Of a stretch of 8,836 bases of DNA, positions 1 through 6,681 are shown in pieces. The DNA is taken from positions 1-8,836 of the forward strand of contig CAZNJD010000054.1 of the NCBI GenBank assembly GCA_964573285.1, in the 5' to 3' direction. A program made the position numbers and the translations under genes. Numbering within the stretch: position 1 is the first letter of the stretch; each line of letters begins with the position of its first letter. The notes below the pieces were generated by a model. It had not been told where the DNA came from, did not search any database, and worked only from the letters and a program-made list of their open reading frames with translations. This stretch comes from UBA1140 sp964573285 (GTDB lineage Bacteria; Campylobacterota; Campylobacteria; Campylobacterales; Sulfurovaceae).

Positions 1-123
1 AAAAATTAATAAATTAACAATTTAATAATAAAGTTTAAACTATAAATTAAGTTTTAAAATGTTAAAATTGAACATAAACTAACTAAATAGATTTGATTTT
101 ATTATTTAGACAAAGAGAAAATA
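1..123. other. AT-rich region without a recognised gene
   Basis: This stretch is almost entirely A and T, with many TTAA and ATTAA words and a palindrome AGTTTAAACT at 32-41. All frames are broken by stops. A weak -10-like TATTAT sits at 100-105 and could serve the small ORF at 124, but no convincing -35 or T-periodic tract goes with it. The window edge lies here, so the upstream neighbour is unknown. Confidence 0.5.
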
Positions 124-339
124 GTGTATTATGGTAAACAGAATAGTTCAAGTAGTGATTATTCTAATAGTTATAAAAATAACTCTTATCAATATAATAA
201 GGATATTCTTGATGATGATTATACTAAAGAACTTTCATCACAAGTTGTAGATAAACTCGATACCCATATAAAAGAGGATTATTTCTCCTCTTTTTTTGAT
301 GCCTTCTCTTTTACTCTTCTATCTTTTATATCTTCATAA
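124..339 (+). CDS. Doubtful small hydrophilic ORF running into a terminator
   Basis: The ORF reads 71 residues from a GTG codon, with an AAAGAG purine run at 112-117 as a possible weak ribosome site. An in-frame TGA at 94-96 limits any upstream extension. The first half is low-complexity (Ser, Asn, Tyr), followed by a charged stretch around residues 27-53 that could form a helix. I recognise no family. Against it, the last 23 or so codons lie in and beyond the hairpin terminator at 270-297 and are antisense to the end of the convergent minus-strand gene. For it, the terminator has its U-tract on this strand, which suggests some plus-strand transcript ends here. It may be a real small protein, a decayed remnant, or chance reading through a non-coding transcript. 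Confidence 0.27.
   Translation: MYYGKQNSSSSDYSNSYKNNSYQYNKDILDDDYTKELSSQVVDKLDTHIKEDYFSSFFDAFSFTLLSFISS
270..297. terminator. Intrinsic terminator, probably bidirectional
   Basis: A 9-bp perfect stem pairs AAAAGAGGA (270-278) with TCCTCTTTT (286-294) around a 7-base loop, and T291-T297 gives a plus-strand U-tract. On the minus strand the arm ends in TTTT followed by ATAT, so it can stop that direction too. The minus-strand gene's stop codon (279-281) lies in the loop, so its last codons are part of the hairpin. Confidence 0.75.
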
Positions 340-1220
340 TCTCTATGTTCTTGTATTTTTTTAAGTCTTTGTCTCTCTGTTAATCTTAGTTTCTCTTTTA
401 ATGCTTTCATTGCAGGTTTATGTGTACCTTTTTTACAAGGAAAAGATACATTTGGAGTTCCTGTATTATAGATTATCACAATAGCTTTCCCATCATATTT
501 TACATTTTGCATTTGTGAATAATAATACTCATTACACTCTCCAGCACCTTTTATATAAGCACATTTTTTATTTTCTGGAGCTTTTTTAGGGTCTATTAGA
601 TTAAATTCAGTAGCACCTTTACAGATACTGAAATATTCACGAGACAAAATCAAAAATTCCAATTTTTTTGTTTTGATAACAGTTTTTTTAGGAGCTCTTT
701 TTTCTAATAGAGGATAATCAAATTTTGTTACATTTGTAGGAAATGAAAAAATTTGAGGTTCTGTATCGAACTCTTCATCTTTATTAGAAAAGCTTTGTAT
801 ATTATCTCCCTCAAAAGTTACCTCTTTTTTGATACCAGCTATAATTGCCTTTTCAAAAGCTGTTAATCTCTCTTTGGCTATTTTGGGAAACCAAACATAA
901 CTTTTTCTCGCAAAGATAAGAAATGGAATATAAAGTAGTGTAAAAAACACACTAGCCAATACCCACCAAAAAGTTCCAAAAGCAATACCTAAAAGTATCA
1001 AAAAAATAACAGCAATAGAAATCCATACAAATCTCATTGGATTAGACCAGAAAAAATAGTACCAATTATCAAAAAATTCTTTTCTTTTTATCTTCTTACA
1101 CTCTTGTTTATTAGTATAAATCGTTTTTTTACTATTGAAAAAAGCTTTTATTCTTATACCTTCAAATATAAGAAGTGCAGTTACAGCCACAGTTATTAAT
1201 ATATAAATAAGCATATTCAT
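279..1220 (-). CDS. Unrecognised membrane protein with three predicted TM segments
   Basis: The protein is 313 residues from ATG at 1220. A GGGG ribosome-site core lies about 6 bases upstream. A longer reading from TTG at 1232 would swallow that site, so I prefer the ATG. Hydrophobic segments at about residues 3-20, 65-83 and 84-104 predict one N-terminal helix, a basic cytoplasmic-type loop (about 21-60, rich in Lys), then a helical hairpin. Residues 105-313 look soluble, with alternating strands around 187-262 and four cysteines (C200, C220, C229, C262). The last 45 residues are strongly charged, Lys/Glu/Arg-rich and probably helical or coiled. I do not recognise the family and assign no function. 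It stands alone between a convergent terminator and a divergent promoter region, so it is probably monocistronic. Confidence 0.85.
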   Translation of the reverse strand: MNMLIYILITVAVTALLIFEGIRIKAFFNSKKTIYTNKQECKKIKRKEFFDNWYYFFWSNPMRFVWISIAVIFLILLGIAFGTFWWVLASVFFTLLYIPFLIFARKSYVWFPKIAKERLTAFEKAIIAGIKKEVTFEGDNIQSFSNKDEEFDTEPQIFSFPTNVTKFDYPLLEKRAPKKTVIKTKKLEFLILSREYFSICKGATEFNLIDPKKAPENKKCAYIKGAGECNEYYYSQMQNVKYDGKAIVIIYNTGTPNVSFPCKKGTHKPAMKALKEKLRLTERQRLKKIQEHRDYEDIKDRRVKEKASKKEEK

Positions 1221-1242
1221 TTTTAACCCCAATTTTTAATGA

Positions 1243-1260
1243 AGTATAACAAAAAGTAGG
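1243..1260 (-). promoter_or_regulatory. Promoter of the minus-strand membrane protein gene
   Basis: Read on the minus strand, a T-run and TG precede a TATACT -10 hexamer (plus coordinates 1248-1243). This is the extended, T-rich -10 pattern typical of Campylobacterota sigma70 promoters, which lack a defined -35. The predicted start near 1236 leaves a leader of roughly 16 bases containing the GGGG ribosome-site core. Confidence 0.5.
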
Positions 1261-1330
1261 TTAACAAAATACTTAAAAATAAAATAAAAACAAAATATAA
1301 AGTTTTTTAAAGCTTGATGAACTTAATATA

Positions 1331-1344
1331 TTTTTTGATACAAT
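1331..1344 (+). promoter_or_regulatory. Promoter of topA
   Basis: A run of six T (1331-1336) followed by GA and TACAAT (1339-1344) matches the Campylobacterota sigma70 style of T-tract plus extended -10. Transcription should start near 1351, leaving about 28 bases of leader with an AGGG ribosome site at 1364-1367. It is divergent from the minus-strand promoter about 90 bases away. I see no obvious operator palindrome between them. Confidence 0.6.
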
Positions 1345-1378
1345 TCCAAAATCTAATTTCTATAGGGTGTTATATATA

Positions 1379-3604
1379 ATGAAAAATCTAATTATCGTTG
1401 AGTCCCCAGCAAAAGCCAGAACTATCAGTAATTTTCTTGGAAAAAACTATAAAGTTGTCGCATCAAAGGGTCATATTCGTGACTTGCCAAAAAGTTCTTT
1501 TGGTATTACTATTGAAGAGGATGGTACATTTACTCCTAAATATTCAATTCCTAGAGAGGTCAACCCAACAGTCAAAGAGTTGAAAAAACTAGCAAAAGAG
1601 GCAGAGACTATCTTTATAGCAACAGATGAAGATAGAGAGGGAGAAGCAATTGGATACCATATTGCTATGGCAATAAAAAAAGAACCAACCACCCTACCAA
1701 GAATTGTTTTTCATGAGATTACCAAAACAGCCATCAAACATGCCTTAGAGAACCCAAGAGCTATTGATATGGATTCAGTTAATGCTCAACAAGCAAGAAG
1801 ATTGCTAGATAGAATAGTAGGATATAAACTTTCTCCTCTATTAGCAAGTAAAATCCAAAAAGGTTTAAGTGCAGGACGAGTTCAAAGTTCATCTCTCAAA
1901 ATTATAATAGATAGAGAACGAGAAATAAAGGCATTTAAACCAGAAGAGTATTGGACTATTGATGGTTTATTTGAAAAAAATATAGAAGCATCTATTTTTG
2001 AATTTAATGGACTCAAAATAGAGAAACTAACCATAAAAAATGAAAAAATGGCTACTCAAATTGTGCAATCTGCTACCAAAGAGAGTTTCGTAGTTGAGTC
2101 ATTAGAGAAAAAGGAGAGAAAAAGCAAAACTCCACCACCATTTATGACCTCTACTTTGCAACAGTCAGCATCAACACAACTTGGATTTTCACCCAAAAAA
2201 ACCATGATGGTAGCCCAAAAGCTATATGAAGGTGTAAAAACTGATAAAGGCAATATGGGTATTATCACATATATGAGAACAGATAGTCTCAATCTTGCGA
2301 AAGAAGCAGTAGAAAAAGCAAGAGAATATATAAATAATAGTTTCGGAAAAGATTATCTACCTACAAAACCAAATCTATATAGTAGTAAATCCAAAGGAGC
2401 TCAAGAGGCACACGAAGCAATTCGTCCAACTATGATAGATTTTACACCTATGATTGCCAAAGATTATCTCGGTGCTGATGAGTTTAAACTATATAGATTA
2501 ATATATAACCGTTTTTTGGCATCTCAAATGACTCAGGCACGATTAGAGTCTCAAACACTACTATTTAAAGGTCAAAATAGTACATTTAAAGCAAGTGGAC
2601 GAAAACTTTTATTTGATGGTTTCTATAAAGTAATAGGTTATAGTGAAAAAGATAAACTCCTTCCTATTTTAAAAAAGAGTCAAAAAGTAACACTCAATGA
2701 TATAAAATCCGAACAACACTTTACAGAACCACCTGCTAGATATAATGAAGCAAGTCTAATCAAAAAATTAGAATCATTAGGAATTGGACGACCAAGTACA
2801 TATGCACCAACTATAAGTATATTGCAGACACGAAAATATATAGAGATAGAGAAAAAACGAATACACCCTACAGAGATAGCCTTTACTGTTATTGAGATGC
2901 TAGAGGAGCATTTTGCAGAGATTGTAGATAGCTCATTTACATCCAATATGGAAGCTCAATTAGATGAGATAGATGAGGGTAAACTAGATTGGCAGAAACT
3001 ATTATTAGAATTTTATGAGCCTTTTATAAAAAAAATAATGGATGGCAAAGCTAATATTAAAAGTAAGAAAATCGCAATCCCAACAGGTAAAATGTGTCCG
3101 AAATGTGGTAGTGAACTCTTGCGACGAAAAGGGAGATATGGTGAGTTTATAGCATGTAGCAACTTTCCAAAATGTAAATATACCACTGATTTAGATGGAA
3201 ATACCCCACCAGAACCTGAAAAAACAGATATTAAATGTGATAAATGTGGTGAGTTTATGGTAATCAAAGATAGTAAAAGAGGTAAGTTTTTGGCATGTTC
3301 AGCTTATCCAAAATGTAAAAATGCGAAACCATTAGTCCCACCAAAAGAGCTAAAAATGCCATGTCCAAAATGTGGTTCTAAAATCTTAGAAAAAGAGGGC
3401 AAAAGAGGTAAATTCTATGGTTGTAGTAATTATCCAAAATGTAGATTTATATCTAATGGTAAACCCCAAGAGTGGAAATGTCCAACTTGTGGAGGAATGG
3501 TTGTGCATAAGATACTAAAAACAGGTGAATTTTATGAGTGTATAGAAAAAACATGTAAATATAAAGAGAGAGTACCAGAAGATAAGCTCAAACAGAAGAG
3601 TTAA
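1379..3604 (+). CDS. topA: DNA topoisomerase I (type IA), four zinc ribbons
   Basis: This 741-residue enzyme relaxes negative supercoils by cutting and passing one DNA strand through a 5'-phosphotyrosine link, and acts in the cytoplasm on the nucleoid. The N-terminal TOPRIM domain has the IVESPAKA motif with E8 and the acidic triad D83, D85, E87 in TDEDREGEA. The catalytic tyrosine is Y298 in ITYMRTDS. The C-terminus carries four Cys4 zinc ribbons: C573/576/593/599, C620/623/640/646, C662/665/682/688 and C701/704/721/726. E. coli TopA has three typical Cys4 units. I chose ATG 1379, which gives the usual MKNLIIVESPAKA start. An in-frame GTG at 1367 overlaps the AGGG ribosome site and is unlikely. 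All key residues are intact, and the gene is essential or nearly so in most bacteria. Confidence 0.97.
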   Translation: MKNLIIVESPAKARTISNFLGKNYKVVASKGHIRDLPKSSFGITIEEDGTFTPKYSIPREVNPTVKELKKLAKEAETIFIATDEDREGEAIGYHIAMAIKKEPTTLPRIVFHEITKTAIKHALENPRAIDMDSVNAQQARRLLDRIVGYKLSPLLASKIQKGLSAGRVQSSSLKIIIDREREIKAFKPEEYWTIDGLFEKNIEASIFEFNGLKIEKLTIKNEKMATQIVQSATKESFVVESLEKKERKSKTPPPFMTSTLQQSASTQLGFSPKKTMMVAQKLYEGVKTDKGNMGIITYMRTDSLNLAKEAVEKAREYINNSFGKDYLPTKPNLYSSKSKGAQEAHEAIRPTMIDFTPMIAKDYLGADEFKLYRLIYNRFLASQMTQARLESQTLLFKGQNSTFKASGRKLLFDGFYKVIGYSEKDKLLPILKKSQKVTLNDIKSEQHFTEPPARYNEASLIKKLESLGIGRPSTYAPTISILQTRKYIEIEKKRIHPTEIAFTVIEMLEEHFAEIVDSSFTSNMEAQLDEIDEGKLDWQKLLLEFYEPFIKKIMDGKANIKSKKIAIPTGKMCPKCGSELLRRKGRYGEFIACSNFPKCKYTTDLDGNTPPEPEKTDIKCDKCGEFMVIKDSKRGKFLACSAYPKCKNAKPLVPPKELKMPCPKCGSKILEKEGKRGKFYGCSNYPKCRFISNGKPQEWKCPTCGGMVVHKILKTGEFYECIEKTCKYKERVPEDKLKQKS

Positions 3605-3615
3605 CTCTCTTCTTG
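3594..3615 (+). terminator. Possible weak terminator after topA
   Basis: A 7-bp stem pairs AGAAGAG (3594-3600) with CTCTTCT (3607-3613) around a loop that contains the topA stop codon. The following T-tract is short and interrupted (TTG then TAATTCC), so termination may be partial and transcripts may continue into asnB. Confidence 0.35.
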
Positions 3616-3624
3616 TAATTCCTT

Positions 3625-3641
3625 TAAAAATATAGTATAAT
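3625..3641 (+). promoter_or_regulatory. Promoter of the asnB-glycosyltransferase pair
   Basis: A perfect TATAAT -10 at 3636-3641 sits in an AT-rich context and is preceded by TAG. The predicted start near 3648 gives a leader of about 76 bases, long for this window. The rest of the gap (to 3723) is AT-rich with a purine-rich AAGGGGA ribosome site at 3708-3714, about 10 bases before the asnB ATG. I see no stable hairpin or riboswitch-like fold in the leader. Confidence 0.5.
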
Positions 3642-3723
3642 TCAATATTTATTAATATAATAACACAAACTTTATTTAGAAAATTAATTATATTATATAT
3701 TTATACAAAGGGGATATTTATCA

Positions 3724-5526
3724 ATGTGTAGTATTTTAGGTTATTATAATTCAAATCAAACATTTGAAGAGATTGAAAATATAAATAGAACACTAACTCA
3801 TAGAGGACCTGATAACTCATCATTGGTAGAGTATCAGTTTGGAGAGAACAAACTATTTTTGGGACATAATAGATTAGCTATTCAAGATTTAGACCCTATT
3901 GCTAATCAGCCTATGCAGACAAATAGATTTGCGATAGTATTTAATGGAGAGATATATAATCACTTAGAGTTGCGAAAGAGATGTAATATATCATCTTGGC
4001 AAACACGAAGTGATACAGAGACACTAATAGTACTTTTTGAGCAGTTTGGTATAGAAAAAACACTCTCTATGCTTATAGGTATGTTTGCTATTGCTCTTTT
4101 TGATAAAAAAGAAGATGAACTCTATCTTATTCGTGATAGAGTGGGAATTAAACCTCTCTATTGGACACATCAAAATGGTGAATTTGTATTTGCTAGTGAA
4201 CTTAAAGGATTTGCTCCATATCTCAAACAAAATCTTAGCGATAAATCACTTATACAGTTTATGAGTTTTGGATATACTCCTGCAAATGGTAGTTATTATA
4301 AAGATATTTATAAATTAAAAGCAGGTCACTATATTAAATTTGATGGCAATGGTGTTTATCAGACTAGATATTGGCATTTGCCAAAAGGCAAAATAGATAT
4401 AGAGTATGAAGGAGCAGTTGATGAGGTAGAGAGACTTATTCGTAGTTCTATAAAATATAGACTTCTATCTGATATAGAGGTTGGAAGTTTTTTTAGTGGG
4501 GGGATTGATAGCTCTTTAGTAAGTGCTATTATGCAAGAGCAAAGTAATCAACCTATTAAAACATTTACTATAGGATTTAAAGATAAGGATTATAATGAAG
4601 CTATCTTTGCCAAAGAGGTAGCCAAACATATAGGAAGTGACCATTATGAACAGATATTTGAGGTTAATGATGTTATCTCTCTAATGAGTGATATGGATAA
4701 ATATTATGATGAACCATTTGGTGATGCCTCTGCACTACCTACTATGTTATTATCCAAATTTACCCAAGAGAAAGTGAGTGTAGTACTAAGTGGTGATGGT
4801 GGAGATGAACTATTTTTGGGATATGATAGATATTTCTTTGTATATAGATATTATTATCTTTTACGAAAATTTCCTCAATTTAGTAGAGATATACTCTCAT
4901 TTTTATTTAGATACTCTAATCAAGATAAATTAGAAAAAATGGCATATCCTATAAAACACCTAACCCAAGAAAACTTATACTCAACTATAGCTTCATATAC
5001 TAAACCTTGGATGATAAACTCTATGTTTAATATAGAGTTTGTACGAGAGAGTTTTCAGGAGTCTAGTTATTTGGAGTTTCAAGAGATAATCAATTTTGAT
5101 AATATAGACCCATTTGAGAACTTTTCCAAGATAGACTTTTATCGCTATTTACCTGATGATATATTGACTAAAGTTGATAGAGCTAGTATGAGATATTCAC
5201 TAGAAGCTAGAGTACCTCTATTAGACCATAGATTAGTAGAGTTTGCTTATACTTTGCCAACAGAGATAAAACTAAAAAATGGTGCTAAATCCATACTCAA
5301 AGATGTTTTATATAAACATATACCACAAACTCTAATAGATAGACCTAAAATGGGGTTTGCTGTTCCTCTTAAAAAGTGGTTTAGAGCTGAGATGAAAGAT
5401 ATGCTTCAAGATAAAATCGAATCATTGGATGAACGATTTAACAAAGAGTATCTGAGAAAATTATTTGAGCAACACCAAAAAGGTAAAAACTATGAAGCTA
5501 TATTTTGGAATTTAATGAGGTTATAA
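3724..5526 (+). CDS. asnB: Glutamine-dependent asparagine synthetase-like amidotransferase
   Basis: The protein is 600 residues. The N-terminal class II glutaminase domain (about 2-200) starts with the catalytic Cys2 and has HRGPD (26-30), R50, the glutamine-binding NGEIYN (74-79) and D97 in SDTET. The C-terminal ATP-pyrophosphatase domain (about 225-570) has the PP-loop SGGIDSS (258-264) and the SGDGGDE motif (356-362). It should hydrolyse glutamine, channel ammonia and amidate an adenylated carboxylate. All catalytic residues are present, so it is likely active. The substrate may be aspartate, but AsnB paralogues in polysaccharide loci are thought to amidate uronic acid sugars. The directly coupled glycosyltransferase favours that role here. 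At 600 residues it is longer than E. coli AsnB (554), as is common for polysaccharide-locus members. Confidence 0.93.
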   Translation: MCSILGYYNSNQTFEEIENINRTLTHRGPDNSSLVEYQFGENKLFLGHNRLAIQDLDPIANQPMQTNRFAIVFNGEIYNHLELRKRCNISSWQTRSDTETLIVLFEQFGIEKTLSMLIGMFAIALFDKKEDELYLIRDRVGIKPLYWTHQNGEFVFASELKGFAPYLKQNLSDKSLIQFMSFGYTPANGSYYKDIYKLKAGHYIKFDGNGVYQTRYWHLPKGKIDIEYEGAVDEVERLIRSSIKYRLLSDIEVGSFFSGGIDSSLVSAIMQEQSNQPIKTFTIGFKDKDYNEAIFAKEVAKHIGSDHYEQIFEVNDVISLMSDMDKYYDEPFGDASALPTMLLSKFTQEKVSVVLSGDGGDELFLGYDRYFFVYRYYYLLRKFPQFSRDILSFLFRYSNQDKLEKMAYPIKHLTQENLYSTIASYTKPWMINSMFNIEFVRESFQESSYLEFQEIINFDNIDPFENFSKIDFYRYLPDDILTKVDRASMRYSLEARVPLLDHRLVEFAYTLPTEIKLKNGAKSILKDVLYKHIPQTLIDRPKMGFAVPLKKWFRAEMKDMLQDKIESLDERFNKEYLRKLFEQHQKGKNYEAIFWNLMRL

Positions 5527-6653
5527 TGCAGAAAAAACTTAGTATATTAATAAATGATTTAGATAGTGGTGGAGCTGAAAGAGTAGTCTCTATTTTATTA
5601 GATATGTTAAAAACTAAATATGATATTACTCTATTTGTACTACATAATATTATCTTTTATGATATTCCAAAAGATATTAAAATAGTAGTAGTTGGAAACT
5701 CTAAACTATCAGATAGTGGATTGATTAAACTACTCAAACTGCCATATTTAGCATGGAGATATAAAAAACTAAATATAGACTCTCATATATCTCTCTCCTT
5801 TTTAAGTCGTTCTAACTATATTAATATATTGGCTAAACTATTTGGAATAAAAAGTAAAATAATAGTAGGTGAAAGAGCTATGCCATCACTTCAGTATAAT
5901 CAAGGTTTTCAGGGTCAAATCAATAAATTTTTAATAAAAATACTCTATCCCAAAGCTGATTTGGTTTTTGCTAACTCTAAAGGGAATGCCCTAGATTTGG
6001 AAAAGAATTTTAATATAAAAGATATAAAAGTAATAAATAATCTATTTGATATAAATCAAATAATAAAATTATCCAAAGAGAAAGTCAAACTAAAAGATGG
6101 ATTTAATTTTATAACTATTGGGAGAGTAGATGAGGGGAAAAATCATCAATTACTAATTAATGCTATAGCAAATATTAATGCCAATCTATATATTATAGGT
6201 GATGGTATTCTTATAAATAAGTTAAATCAACAGATAAAAGATTTGAGTTTAACCAATAAAGTATTTTTATTAGGAAAACAAAAAAATCCATACAAATATC
6301 TATCAAAAGCAGACTGTTTTGTATTTGCATCAACTCGTGAGGGATTTCCAAATGTATTAGTAGAAGCTTTGGCATGTAAATTAGCTCTAATTAGTACAGA
6401 TTGCCAAAGTGGGCCAAGAGAGATATTAGCACCTGATACTGATATATCATTTCAACTATATAATCGTATAGAGTTAGCCAATTTTGGTATCTTGACTCCA
6501 GTAAATAGATTAGAAAGTACAATAGAAGCCATGAACCTAATTAAAAATAGCACAAAACTATTAAATAGTTATAAAAATAGAGCAATACAAAGAGCTATGG
6601 AGTTTGATAAAGATAGAATTATAAATGATTTTATTAATATAATTGAGCAATAG
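5526..6653 (+). CDS. GT4-family glycosyltransferase, PglJ-like
   Basis: This 375-residue GT-B fold enzyme transfers a nucleotide-activated sugar, probably onto a lipid-linked glycan at the cytoplasmic face of the inner membrane. The N-terminal acceptor half carries SGGAERV (14-20). The donor-binding half starts with GRVDEGKNH (R200, K205) and contains the retaining-GT E-x7-E pair E272/E280 in EGFPNVLVEA. The middle segment (INKFLIK, YPKADL, NSKGN) closely resembles, from memory, C. jejuni PglJ, a GalNAc transferase of the N-glycan pathway. Donor and acceptor cannot be fixed from sequence. I chose ATG 5526, which overlaps the asnB stop by one base and has GAGG at 5517-5520, five bases upstream. 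A TTG at 5505 is less plausible. The overlap implies translational coupling to asnB. The gene looks even more AT-rich than topA. Confidence 0.9.
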   Translation: MQKKLSILINDLDSGGAERVVSILLDMLKTKYDITLFVLHNIIFYDIPKDIKIVVVGNSKLSDSGLIKLLKLPYLAWRYKKLNIDSHISLSFLSRSNYINILAKLFGIKSKIIVGERAMPSLQYNQGFQGQINKFLIKILYPKADLVFANSKGNALDLEKNFNIKDIKVINNLFDINQIIKLSKEKVKLKDGFNFITIGRVDEGKNHQLLINAIANINANLYIIGDGILINKLNQQIKDLSLTNKVFLLGKQKNPYKYLSKADCFVFASTREGFPNVLVEALACKLALISTDCQSGPREILAPDTDISFQLYNRIELANFGILTPVNRLESTIEAMNLIKNSTKLLNSYKNRAIQRAMEFDKDRIINDFINIIEQ

Positions 6654-6660
6654 TTAATAT

Positions 6661-6681
6661 ATTTTTAGTATAATCACTTTA
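6661..6681 (+). promoter_or_regulatory. Promoter placing transcription start at the bioB ATG
   Basis: A T-run (6662-6666), then AG, then a perfect TATAAT at 6669-6674. The usual 6-7 base distance puts +1 at or beside A6681, the first base of the bioB start codon. No purine-rich ribosome site lies between 6654 and 6680. A leaderless bioB mRNA is therefore predicted. Confidence 0.65.

Noticed and set aside
1..123. AT-rich left edge as a replication origin
   Set aside because: No DnaA-box-like TTATCCACA words, no repeated iterons and no dnaA neighbour are visible. AT-richness alone is ordinary for this genome.
131..250. A 39-codon ATG frame ending before the terminator, as a small membrane protein
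   Set aside because: It is a shifted reading of the 124 frame, has an Ile-rich but charge-scattered composition without one clean membrane span, and lacks a well-placed ribosome site.
1221..1232. TTG start four codons upstream for the minus-strand membrane protein
   Set aside because: The TTG overlaps the GGGG ribosome-site core that serves the ATG at 1220.
1367..1378. GTG start for topA
   Set aside because: It lies on the AGGG ribosome site and would add residues before the conserved MKNLIIVESPAKA start.
1398..3267. Overlapping small frames inside topA on both strands
   Set aside because: They lie wholly within an intact conserved gene, have no ribosome sites and show no recognisable domains.
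5505..5525. TTG start for the glycosyltransferase
   Set aside because: ATG 5526 has a properly spaced GAGG and overlaps the asnB stop by one base, which is a standard coupled arrangement; the added residues match no family start.
3724..6653. asnB-glycosyltransferase pair as a defence or toxin system
   Set aside because: Both proteins have clear biosynthetic families with intact catalytic motifs, and no toxin, nuclease or sensor partner is present.
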